A stretch of DNA of 64,000 nt from Rotaria sordida (taxonomy: Eukaryota > Rotifera > Eurotatoria > Philodinida > Philodinidae), in the NCBI GenBank assembly GCA_905250125.1, contig CAJNOL010000103.1, forward strand, positions 124,001 through 188,000. The letters are read 5' to 3'. The notes below the pieces were generated by a model. The model made no database searches, was not told where the DNA came from, and was given only the letters and a program-made list of their open reading frames with translations. Shown here in pieces: positions 11,101-23,600 of the stretch (the first letter of the stretch is position 1; every line of letters starts with the position of its first letter). A program made the translations under genes and the position numbers.

Positions 11101-11893
11101 ATCATCGCAAATTTTAGACAGGTTTGACGATGGCTATTCATCGATCACGAGAACTAAGGATATGATCAAGCAAATAAATTAGAAATAAAAACAAGTAACG
11201 CTCATCAACTGATTCGCTCACGCTTTTCTGAAACAAAATCTTCGCATCGAGCGATGAAGAGCGGACAGTTTCTGTTGAATTAGATAAGCAATTTTGCTAC
11301 TTTGTGAAGTGAGTGCAATGACAGTCAAATTTCCGTGTCAGGCTCTTAGTCTCAGAAAATACCTGGAACGCATCCTTTATTTGTCATCAGTAGAAACTGG
11401 TAGACTCATTTTAAAAAGAAAACGTTTCCAAATACTCACAATTATATATTATACTATTATGAACTTTTTGCTCAGCTACCACATACACTCTCATATATGA
11501 AGTCTAAACAGCAAGTACCGCTCATCGCTACGACTCGTTTTACCCTCGTCTGAATCGTAGCTTTGTATCATCTATCGTTCCTTATTAAATTCCGTTTTGA
11601 GAACTCGGTGTTCACGAAAAGAACTGTACAGTATCATCGTAGACAGTCCCTTTGTATCAACATCAGGACTTTCAATATTTTCTGACAGTTTCTATAATGA
11701 CACAAAGGGGGGTGGGAACTCAGAGCCCGTCGTCAGCACTCCTACAGTTCCCCACTCCCGACTATTCGATTTTGTATTTGATACGGATATAAGTTCTTGA
11801 GGGTGAAGGTGAAAGTGAGTCTAAGTTTTCATGACTAGTTTCGAAGTTGCTCAAAGATCTCATTCAGATCGTTTGATCTATTTTGAATTTTGG
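11101..11893. other. Intergenic between the M20 gene and array 2
   Basis: No gene with family motifs. Frames at 11,294-11,500 and 11,597-11,800 are short and unsupported. Confidence 0.4.
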
Positions 11894-11976
11894 AACGTGG
11901 ATGTGGGTGTGAGAATGTGGGTGTGGGGATGGGTGTAGATATAGATCTTTCCTTAACTCACACCCACACCCACACC
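11894..11976. repeat. Inverted telomere-like array 2
   Basis: G-rich degenerate GTGTGGGT units at about 11,896-11,938, a spacer of about 18 bp (TAGATATAGATC...), then ACACCCACACCCACACC at about 11,957-11,976. Same G-then-C polarity as array 1, but shorter. Confidence 0.75.
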
Positions 11977-12509
11977 ATCGATGTGAAGCTAGCACGAACA
12001 TAAATCAAAATGGATCTTCCAGCCGGTCAATCAGCGCTCGAGCATGTTTTGCCACTCATATTTCATAAAATACCACCAAAACTTTCCTTAGCAACCGAAC
12101 AAATTTTCCTATAGCACCTTAAAAATTAATAATCCCATCAAAACAAATCAAAAAAAAATTATGATCCACTCGCTACAACATCTATCGCGAATTTGATTGA
12201 TGAGAAGCTACCGCAACACGACGAGCTAGTCCGACGAAAAATATACCATTACACCAAAATTGGCCAATCAGAAACTAAGCAAAAAAACACCAACCTAGAG
12301 GACATATATATGCACATGGTGCCCTTAACGACCGGCAAAAAAACTTGGGTTAATTCACCCCCAAACTAAAACTAAACAACCCTCACCTAAACAGATCCGT
12401 ACTGAGCCAACATTACATACCAACCTTTCCTTCCTCAATATTCCGTCTCGACCCTTTGCACCGACAAAAAGCATTTTAGCATAGATCAAAATGAAGGTGG
12501 ACACAATTC

Positions 12510-12962
12510 GATGTACAATTTAATTCTGCATCAAAAGATATTCTTTTTATTTCCCGGTGATACTCATGAACAGGAAACGATTGGATGAAACAATTGGAAC
12601 AATGGTTCAAAAATGTGAAATTCGAGTATTTCAACAGCTACTTTCTCTCTTCATAAGTATCGCCGGAAGTTAAGCTACACATCATTCGATGCAGAATTTA
12701 ATTCTGCATCGAATGATATTCTTTTCATTTCCCGTCGATACTCATGCAGAGAGAGCGATTGGTTGAAAAATTCGGAACAATAGTTGATCACGAGGAAATT
12801 TTGATATTCCAACGGCAAGTTTCTATCTTCGTGAGTATCGCCGGAAGTCAAATTCTACATCATTCGATGCTGAGTTTAATTCTACATCAGATGCTGTTTT
12901 TCTTATTTCCCGGCGATGCTCATAAAGAGAGAGCGATTGGTTCAAAAATCCGCAACAATGGT
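12510..12962. repeat. 178-bp tandem repeat, 2.5 copies, with a perfect 37-nt palindrome
   Basis: Units start with GATG near the same TTTAATTCT word at 12,510, 12,688 and 12,866, an exact 178-bp period. The third copy is cut off at about 12,962, where telomere-like array 3 begins. Shared landmarks are ATTTCCCGGCGATACTCATG, GAGCGATTGGTT and GTATCGCCGGAAGT. At the first unit junction, 12,681-12,717 is a perfect palindrome: 18-nt arms (ATCATTCGATGCAGAATT and its complement) around a single T. Copies differ by scattered substitutions, so this is an aged satellite fragment. Confidence 0.85.
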
Positions 12963-13078
12963 TGGGTGTGGGTGTATGGATGTGAGTGTAGGTGTGAAGA
13001 GTGAGTGTGGAATAGGAAGAGACGAACATTCACACCCACACCGATACTCCACACCCACACCTACCACACCGCACCCTT
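12961..13078. repeat. Inverted telomere-like array 3
   Basis: Degenerate G-rich GTGTGGGT units at about 12,963-13,012, a short spacer, then C-rich ACCCACACC units at about 13,030-13,076. Its left edge cuts the 178-bp tandem repeat and its right edge coincides with the truncated end of the F-box pseudogene. Confidence 0.8.
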
Positions 13079-13084
13079 ATCTGG

Positions 13085-13722
13085 AGAAGAACGAATAATA
13101 TAATTAATTGATAGATAACGAATTTTTGGTATACAATACATTAATTTGTATAATTCTTTATATGGAAATCGTGCATTAATGATTAGATGTTCAATTGGAC
13201 TAATATTTAAATAATTAGATAATGGATTATAATCACTTTTGATTTGATACTTTACATAACAATATTTTATTTTTGATAGAAGAAATAATTTTGAAAAAAT
13301 ATCAATCGCACTATCTACATATTCAGCTGTATTATGAGTTAATGAATGTAAATTAATTAAAAACATTAATTCTTGAGAATTTCATATAAATTATTCATAT
13401 TAATACTTTCAAGAATTAGTTTTTCAAGTTGAATAAATTTTGAAATTATATATGGTGATGAAAAAACAATATCAACAGTAAATTGATTTGATAAACGAAG
13501 AATATTTATTCGATTTTTATTTGGATTAATAATATTTTTATAATAATGTTTGAATTTTGATTTTGATTTTGCTGGCGTATTGGTTTTTATTGGAATATTT
13601 GAATCGACAAGTAAATATTTAAACCATTTATTAAGAGAAAAAACCCATAATAAACATGATAAAGATCGAGATAATTAAACATTTCAAAAATAATTTCATT
13701 TGATAAATGTTCAAAAACTGAT
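13085..13722 (-). pseudogene. F-box/LRR-type gene remnant, frameshifted and truncated
   Basis: Read on the minus strand from an acceptor (CCTCATTTAG) at 13,723. The frame gives VFEHLSNEIIF, then after a one-base shift EMFNYLDLYHVYYGF, an F-box-like opening. After another shift in a T run it gives SLNKWFKYLLVDSNIP through to QLEKLILESINMNNLYEI, and after a third shift MFLINLHSL to IPKIRYLSINYIIRS. Leu-rich repeats such as IEHLIINARFPYKELYKLMY follow. This is the pattern of a large bdelloid F-box/LRR family known to me from memory. The frame breaks lie at or near homopolymers, so assembly error is possible, but the abrupt end at array 3 argues for real decay. Confidence 0.6.
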
Positions 13723-14478
13723 CTAAATGAGGAAAAAAACAAGAAGAAATTACAAAGTAAATTAGATTTTTAAATAACTTACTTCATTAGTTTATTTTTA
13801 TATGATGTATTAATAGTGTTATTTGTTTTATATATAGAATTAAATAAATAAACAACGTGCTATATGACAACGAAAAAAAAACACGTTCATATAGAATAAC
13901 ATTGAATCTTCATTTATAAGAAAGAAGAAAGAATAAGAATGTATATATGTGTGAATCATTAAAAGAAGATTATTTTGATTATTCGAGAAAAAAAATATTT
14001 AATCCACTTAATAATTATTGATTAAATAAATTAGCAGATATCTGTCCATTATCTATTTATTTCAATATCTATATTTCTTATATATATATATATGTATAAA
14101 CGAACATGTCTATTTTTTCTGAAAATTCAATTAGTCGAAAGAGTTAATATGATGATAGACATGTAAAAGTGCTGATTACAAGATTCATTAGATAAAGTTA
14201 TATATAAATGACATATTTTAATAAAATAAAAAAAGAGTATAATAAGTATGTTTGAAAAGTGGAAGATGAAAACATTTTCAAACAGGACCATATTATATAG
14301 ATGTCACATTTGTAAATCTTTTTCTTCTTCGAAAATGAAAAACCATAGTTTTATATCACATCTCTAGATATGTTATGTTTTTTGTGACTTTGTATTGAGA
14401 TCAATTTTTAATCGATTAATAATTAAAAGGCTCAGAAATCTTATAATAACTAGTTAGTAAGTTTAATAATTTTTTTGT
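13723..14478. other. AT-rich spacer
   Basis: No supported gene. It lies between the F-box remnant and the 3' side of the reelin-like gene and may include that gene's 3' untranslated region or undetected last exons. Confidence 0.4.
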
Positions 14479-14587
14479 TCAATAATTTTTACAAAAAAAA
14501 ACGTCCTTGTCAAAAATGTTTATGTTAGAAATATCCCACAATGCAAAAGTATCCGTACAAATGTCTGAGGTTATTGTGTAGCGAGAG

Positions 14588-14687
14588 NNNNNNNNNNNNN
14601 NNNNNNNNNNNNNNNNNNNNNNNNNNNNNNNNNNNNNNNNNNNNNNNNNNNNNNNNNNNNNNNNNNNNNNNNNNNNNNNNNNNNNNN
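14588..14687. other. 100-N assembly gap
   Basis: Exactly 100 N, the conventional unknown-length gap. It interrupts the last visible exon of the reelin-like gene. A 35-codon open frame on the left side (14,587 down to 14,479, minus strand) could be its end, but continuity cannot be shown. Confidence 0.95.
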
Positions 14688-17600
14688 TCAAGAAGTTTTA
14701 CTGTATTAAAAATTTTTATTTGACATACTAGAGGAGTGATTACATTCATCATTTGACATTCTCCATTAAGACAACGTGTATTACCATAACAATTCATTAA
14801 ACATTTATGTCCTACGTAAATATATTGAAGATAATTTGTTGTACAATTTGATGAAAATTTCAATCGAAATCGAATAGAATTATTTTGTAATGAAAATAAA
14901 TTAAATGAAATAGTTAAACGATAATATGTAATATTTTCATAATTAAATTTAATTGGTATAATTTCTAATTCATCATTATTAGAAATTTTCAACCATGTTA
15001 AACCAAAATTAATTGAATATTCAAGAATATTTTTTATAAAATTAATACAATTAAATTCAATTTGAAGAATATAATCTGAATTAAAATAAATATCTTTAGT
15101 TTCATAAATAATTTCATTAGTGGAATTTATTATATTAAGAAATGTTAAATTCCATTTTGTAGAATTTTTATCGTCTAATAAAAACCATTGTAAATGAGAA
15201 TGAATATGAAATATATGAAATTGTTCTATTGACCATGAAGATCGACCAATAATTGGAGAATCTTGAATAAGTCGAAGTTGAAGAATATGTGGAGGTAATA
15301 ATTTTATAATACTTATCAAAAAGAAAAAGAATCGAACAGTATAACTTCAAAACGATATATATATATATATATAACTTACTTTAATTGATGATCTTTGAAT
15401 ATATGTAGTGTAATCCATTGATGTGAATTTATTTGACGATATTGAAGACGTATCCAACCTTCACCATTTTTTCGACTAGATATTTTTGATATACATTGAT
15501 CATCAAGTTCAATATGAACATATGTATGTTCATGATTTATATCTATATAATTTGTTTCAAATTCTCGTTTACATGTCTAATTAAAGAAATGTTACAGAAA
15601 ACAAAAAACAAACATATCTTTCATAGAATTCTTACGTTATTAAAAATTATATTACATTTTGAATTATATGTAGTACCATAACTTGTATAATAAATATGTT
15701 TAAGAATATTCAATTCATTTGGAAAATGAATTAATGATCGACTACAATCATTATTTGTCCAATTTGGATTACATCTAAATACAATTAAAATAAAATATTT
15801 GTCATTGAATTTATAGAAATGTTTACCTGCATCGTCCATTACCAAGGCACATTCCATGACCATTACAAGCATTGATACAATTCGAACCTATATAGAAGTC
15901 TGATATGCCTATGATAAATTGTTCTTCAGTAGATGATATTTGCTCATCATCGAAACCAATACGAAAACGAACTTGATTTGATCTATTAGAATAGAAATAA
16001 AGTTTTTCTTTTCGCACTTTACTTATTCAACATGATCCTTAGTTTCGATATTCTTAACTTTCGTACGTATATTTAGATATTTGGCTTCGTCTAATAATTA
16101 ACAATCGATAGTTTGATTTGACAAGAGAACAAGAACACTAGAATTTGATGTGAAAATTCGTACTCAACCACTCTGAGATTTTTTTATCGATTAATCATTC
16201 TCAGAAGAATACTAACGACAGAACGATGTCAATTGATCAATTGCTTTCTCACCAGAAACCACTGGGCTTTAGGTTCGCGATCCAATTATGAGCATGAGAA
16301 GCCTACCAAGTTCTTCATATGTTTGTTTTCCAGATTACGAATGTCAAAATCATTTTGTATCTGCTCAGATTGTAGAACATATCGAGCTATATGTATAAGA
16401 CAATAATCTTTTCTATCACGCGATTAGTTGTTTTGATCCCAGTTCCGGGACTATATTGTCCATATCTATTTAGAATACATAAGGCGTGATCATATGACAT
16501 TAGACTAGAACCCATCAGGTTGATCCGGAACTGAAAATTTCGGACTCAACGCATTCTACATTCGTATCTACTTGTAAGACAAGAATAGGAAATATTAGTT
16601 GACGCCCTACGAACGAATAATCTAAGATACTATCCATTAAAAATTTGTTTCTACTAAGTAATGATTAAATACATCAATCATTATCTTACCCGATCATCAT
16701 TGATGTTAATTTCCAAGTAAAAATTTTCACTTGTCGAAGGTGATTCTCATCAAAAAATAATACATCATTAAAATCAATTGATTGCCAAGTATATCCATAA
16801 TCAGATGAAAACGAAAATCGAATATCTAAATTATTCAATAACAAAAACAAATTTTTTCCATATATAAAATTAATTTGAATTTTTTGTAAAAGTATTATCA
16901 TACTTATACAATGATTAAATGAAAGAGGAATAATAGCTAATTGAATATAAAATAAATTTTCGAAAATATCTAAATCATCAGTAATAATTTCATTGATTGT
17001 TAAATTTGATTTATCTAAAAGTAAAATACAAATTTTAACATTATTTATTTCTACATATGATTAATTATTACTTGTCGTTGGAAATATTAAATATGTTCCA
17101 TTAAATATTCCATTACCAAATGAAATAAATAACTTTGAATCAATATTTTGTAATTGATCAAATTTTCCATAGATTACTTCTTGATAAATAATCGAACCAC
17201 TAACAATAATCTATTTGATATAACAAAAAAAAGTCATACAATTTGAAATAAAAACTTTTGTTTCATACATGTTCTAATTTTAAACATTTTGAAGTATTCG
17301 ATAGAAAAACAAATCGAATAAGAACATAATCATATCTCATTTCATCTAATAAATCTTCATGTATAATATAAGATTGATTTATATTTAAAATAATATATTT
17401 AAATAATTGCCAACTTAAACCCATATTACGAGAATATTCTAATGATATTATTTGAATATTTTGTTGACAATTCATATGAATATTAAATTCAATAAATCTA
17501 GATTTTATTCAAATGTTTATTTATTTTTTTCTATTAATTTAATTTATTTCTCTCTTTTTATTTACCTCGTTGAAATAAGATTTAATAATGGTAAAACAAT

Positions 17601-20600
17601 AAGATCTGATAAACTATTATTAAATCTTTCAAAAAATGTTGTTTTTATTGATGATAATAAACAATTAGTTTTTTCTGAACAACGACATTTTCCATTACAC
17701 AAATGTAATTCACATAAAACTTCACATTCAGATCGAATAGTAATATTTGTTATTTGCCAATGTGTTGCAATTGTTGAATTTGCAGCTAACCAACGTATAC
17801 GAATAAATCTAAAGAAAAAAAAAACAGATGTTTAAAATTAGTATTTCAATTTTGATTATAATATTTATTTACTTAGATAATGATTGGTAAGCATATAATG
17901 GTAAAAAAAACGTCTTTTTAATTGCATGAAGTGGTTGAGTTATGATTATATCATTACTACGAGAAGCAATCGTTGATGGTCGATCAATAGATGACCAAGT
18001 TTGACCATAATCAATAGAAAATTCTAGATCAAATTGTGAACGATTTGGTGTTACGGACGAGCTAACCATACAACGACTAGAATCTAACTAAAAAAAAATA
18101 TTTTAATTATATCAAATACTTAGGACATATCAAAAATTCTAGCTACGGTGTTTAAAGGATCTTTTCGGATATAAGAGGTCTATTGAGAAATGAAAAACCA
18201 AATATATCATGTTGAAGAGCTTTTTGAGACGCTTCGAATGGTATATAGTAAATGCTATTTTCACAAGAATTTAAAAGACTTGGAGTTAACTTACTGGTAG
18301 ACGACTACACATTCACACTCAACCATAAGTTTCTAAATATTATGGTCCTTAGTATTAGTCGAAAGTATTTGTAAAATATTTTTTCTCACATACAATTTTG
18401 TAGATTTTTTGATGGGCTACAATCTTCTACATATAGCATCTTCGATCATCTTGTAAGTGTAGGTATGCAGTCGTCTATCAGTAAATTCACTCTAGGTCCT
18501 TCAAACTTCTATAAAAACAAGATTTACTATATACTATTTGACGTGCCTCAAAAAACCTCTACAACATGGTATATTTGTTTTTTTCATTTCTCAATAGGTC
18601 TCGTTATCCGAAAAGATCCTTTAAACAACCCCGTGACTAGAACTTTTTGTATGTCCTAAGTATTTAAATCAACATCTTACTTGAAATGTTAAAAATGTTG
18701 TTTCATTTAATTCAATGTCAATTGTTGAATAGATTTCAAGAGGAAATATATAATTTCTAAAATAATTAAATTAATAGAATAAGTTACAATCAAAAGAAGT
18801 GTTGAACTATAGGAGTGAAAATTTGAACTTCTTCTAGAACTCATTGGATTCGTCCCGACGAACTCTAGTTGTCTGAAAAATGTGTCGGGTGCAACAAACG
18901 TAAATTCCCTTCCCTCAAACCGGTATAGACGCTAGTCAAAGACCGTATATTTTGCAAAGATTCTACTAACAGCTTTTATTTATCATACTTATAATTGCAA
19001 ATATTTTTTACTGAAGAACCATTATTAATCCATTGATTAGGTAATTTTTGTGGTATCATTTCAAATTTATTAAGTATCCAATTTGATGTCCATTCTATAG
19101 ATGAATTTAGAAACTAGAAAAAGATCCTTTTTTTTCAAAAATTCGTATACTTGTTGTTACTCGTTGAAATAATCGAATACGAACTAAAGAAAGTTTCATT
19201 GCTTCATCCTTTGGTAATTCTATAAGCCAAGGTTTATACGGAAATTCTTGACGATATATTATAGTCATTAAATTTTTCCATAAAATGCCATTATTTAATG
19301 AAATTTGAACATGTATTGGATCAATAAATATTTGAGTTCGATTAAAACATGTATTCAATTCAATACGAATAGATTTTATACCGACTAGAGAAAATTCTGA
19401 ACTGATTAAACCACGAGTACCTGCCTAATATGAAAATAAATAAATAAATAAATAAAAGAAATCATTTTCAAAATTTATACATTCGAAAAAACGTATCGTT
19501 CATCATTTATTGAACATTTTTCATATCCCCATACTTCTGACCAATTAGATAAATTTGCATTAAGTTGCATTGGTAATATTTCACCTTGTAAAACTATCAA
19601 AGGATCAGGTGAACAAAATGGTAGAACATAACCATGATTACATCTTATATTTATTACAATTTAGATCATGTTTATATAATTATTTGACTTACTGACATCC
19701 ATTTGATTGACATAGACCATGACCAGAACAAAACCAAGGACAATTTGCACCAACATAAACTTTATTAATCATAAAATATGCATTTGATTGATTTGTTGTC
19801 CATCGAAAACGAACTTCTTGATTACTAATTTATATACAAACATATCAATAAAAATATTTTTATTATAATTAATTATTACTTACACATAATTATCTGGTAT
19901 AGGAATTGTAATATTTCGTTGTTGTTGATATAATTGTGCAAGAAATAAAGTTCCAGTTAAAGAAATTTTATCTTCACAATACAAATTTGTTTGATTACAT
20001 GAAGGTATTAATGATATCCAATTTGACCATCCATAAATAATATTTGAACTTATTTCAAGTATTAAATACCAATTTGTATTATTTGTTTTTTTTATTGGAA
20101 ACATTTGTAAATCAAATTGAATTATTGAACTTGATTGAATTAATGGAAATTCCCATGTTTGAACTTCATAATTAATTTCGTTATTTTGTTCTATATGTAA
20201 ATTATTTTCAAACCATAGATTCTCATCATTTTTTGTTCGAATACTAATTGAACGTAGATTCCACATTAAACATGAATAATCTTGTTTTTTTAACGAATAT
20301 AAAAAGAAATGAAAAACAAAAAAAAGAAAAAAAAAATCTATTACCATTTTCTTCAATCCATCTTAAATAAATATTCATATTTATTGATAAATCATCAAAT
20401 CGTTCAAAAATATTATTTGTTTCATCTAAAATTTTCTTTGTATACCATTGTATACCATTATCATATGAATATTGAAATAATATTTGATTTGAACAATTTG
20501 TTATATTAATATATTGTAAACCAAATTTAAATATAACATATCTTATGAAAGAAAAATTCATTTATATTAAATATATTATATAAGAAAAAAAATAAAAAAA

Positions 20601-23600
20601 TATATACTTAATTGTTTTAAATGGACCAATTATAGCATAATTTTTTTGAGTATAATTATTAGGTAAAAAACATAAATATGGTGTTGTTTTACTTTGTCGA
20701 TTATAACATCGATGTGTTAGTTGAACATGAGATGATATTGACCATATAGATGAATTTAATTTGTTTTCAAATGTTTCATATAAACTTGATAAAAGTAAAC
20801 TATTTTGTAAACAATTTATTTCTATATTTAATATAATTATTTATTTATATTTTTTGAATATAATCGAATAAATATACCTGATGTTTGATTATTATCACAT
20901 TGACATATAGCTTGTTCATTTTTCCAAAGACATTTCCCATATCCATAGCAATTAGCTGGACATGATGGACCAATATAAATATGATTTAAAGTAAATGAAC
21001 GATCACTTTGAATTCGTATTAGAATTGAACTAGAATATATTATACGTTCATTGTAAAGGAATTAAAATAATTAGAGAACAATATCAATATAACATGTGCG
21101 AAAACTCACAATTCAATTCTTCTTAAGAACATATCACAAGTTTTTGCTACAAAATATTAAGCAGAAAAATTAGATAGATAATATACTGCGAGACTCTAAT
21201 ATATCCAACTTTCACAAATATAAAAGTCTATTTGAATCTATTCACTGAGTTTTAAACTAATGAAAATAACATAGACATAGCTCTATCGTTTGACCATGCT
21301 AATGAAACTTTTGTACCAATACTTGTCACATAAATGAATTGTTTTTTTTTTGAATAGAGACATAAATTATGGAAGCATGTGGAACATGACACTCGCCTCG
21401 TCTCCAGTGCTGAGTTACGCTTCTGTTTTTGAGCCAATGTTTTTGGGGCTCTCAGAATAATATGCAAAAGTTGACAAAAAAAAATGAGTCAATATAATTA
21501 AACTTTATTTCAATCTCAAGACGGATGAACGATGCATCAGGCTAATTTCAATAGAGCTCTTTGTTCGTATACATTGCGCCAATGTTTGTATTGAAATACT
21601 TAATTGAAATGAATTCCATTGTACATCATAAGAAACAACCCGTTAGCATCTTTGCACAAATCCAGAAGAAGAAAATGCTCAATTGTTCGGAAAAACAACT
21701 TTTGAAAGAGTTGGATATGTTGAAGACTCACAGTATTATTTATCTAATCTTTCTGTTAAATATTTTTGTAGCAAAACCTATGACACTTTCTTGTAAAGAA
21801 TTCAGTCGTGAATTTCGTTAAAAAAAGATTAAGACTTAGCGATGAACTTTGTTCCCGATATTGAGAAAATACTTCTAAAGAAACATTTATTCATACGCAT
21901 CCGTAACATATTCAATTTTTGTGAAAAACAAACACATTCATTAGAATAGATCAACATTCGTTTCGAACACACCGTCTTGTTTCATCAATATTCACCGTAC
22001 TCGAATTGCAGAATTTAAGACATTCCATAGAATTTTTGTGGATACCTATGATCAAGCATAATTATATATCGAAGAAATTCAAGCCGCCTAGCAAGAAAAG
22101 AATTACTAAATTAGCTTGATTTGCTTGAATTCCTTAATTTCCAACATAATCTCAACTGCGAAAGCGCCTCCCACTGTTTGATGTCAAGTTCGTAATGGAA
22201 ATCAAATAATTTAAAGAATTCAAAGAAATCTAGTATATGTTGCCGCTGAATTTTTTTATTATGTAGAACTCTATTGAATTGCCAATATCTAGATGGTTGG
22301 TATATCTTGTCAGTCATCTTCTCCTGTGGATCAAAATGAATTCGATTTTCTTCTCTAACTAGTTCGATTCTAAAAGTTTGTTTTACTACTGGTACTTGAA
22401 ACTGATGTCAAATGAATTGATTTAACTATGCTAGAGATAAGAACTGAAAATTTACTTTTTAACTGTCTTAAAAATTATTAATGAATCAATTATGAGTTTA
22501 CATTTATTACATTCTAAGTTCAAATTTTTTAAATTAAGCTTCTAATCATCACTATTATTGTTCAAATTTTCCTCTACTCTCATGTATTCAATTTCATTCA
22601 ATCAATCAGTTCTAAACTTTTAATTAATATTGTAATCGAACCGAAGCCCTTTTTTAGCGACTTCCATAGTATTGACTTTCGATAGCAATTTTTACTTTTA
22701 CAGACAGTCTATATACTAATTGGCATGATTAACACGTTCACATTATACTTAATAAGGATGACAACTATGAACAAATGTCCTTTCGGCAATGATTGAAAAT
22801 CTACTGTGAAAGTCAGTACAACGAAGTTTCTGTTATCCTGTTGATCAGCAGGATCGTGCTGTTCTGTAGTCAAGTTCTAGCTCTAAAGTATTAGTTATTT
22901 ATTTTTACAGCTCTATATAAATCTGAAACATCTTGATCTGATAATTTTAAGAAATATATAATCTTATAGATCCAACGAACCGCCGAAGAATTGTCGTTGG
23001 AATCTGTCCTCCAAAACGATTCATTTGTCGTTCAAAATTCTTTGTATCAATTAATTCATGCCAAGTAATATTATCAAGTGAATAATCAACTTGTAAACGT
23101 GTATTGTTCATATTGGAATTAGTCTAAAATATGATGAAAAGAAAAAAAAAATGTTTTCTCAATCTGTATTAATAATTAAACATACATCGATCATAATAAC
23201 ATAATTATGTTGTTTGAGAGTGATCGCTGTTGAAATTAATTGAAAAATATTATTAATTTTATTTGTATATAATCCTGATGAATTAATTGAGTACGTTGGA
23301 TAAAGCCATTTCGATGAATCAATTTTCTAACAACACAAAAATAAAAATATATATTTTCAAAATAAAAAAAAAACACAATTATTATTTAAGTACTTTAAAT
23401 TCATCCATAAAATAATATTGAATATGTGATTTGACAAATGCGACATTTAATAAGTGAATAGATGAATTTTTCCATCGAAATAATGTATGCTTTGCTTGAC
23501 AAGAAGTAGACAATGATACATAATGATCTCTACAAACTCAAAAGACTTCTTTTGTTTTTTAAATAATTCTTTTTTCTTACTTTAATAAATTATCTTTTTC

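Noticed and set aside
21252..21821. Frames of 71 and 86 codons inside the 21-kb inverted-repeat element, considered as a transposase
   Set aside because: No DDE or other transposase motif could be recognised and both cross inverted-repeat sequence.
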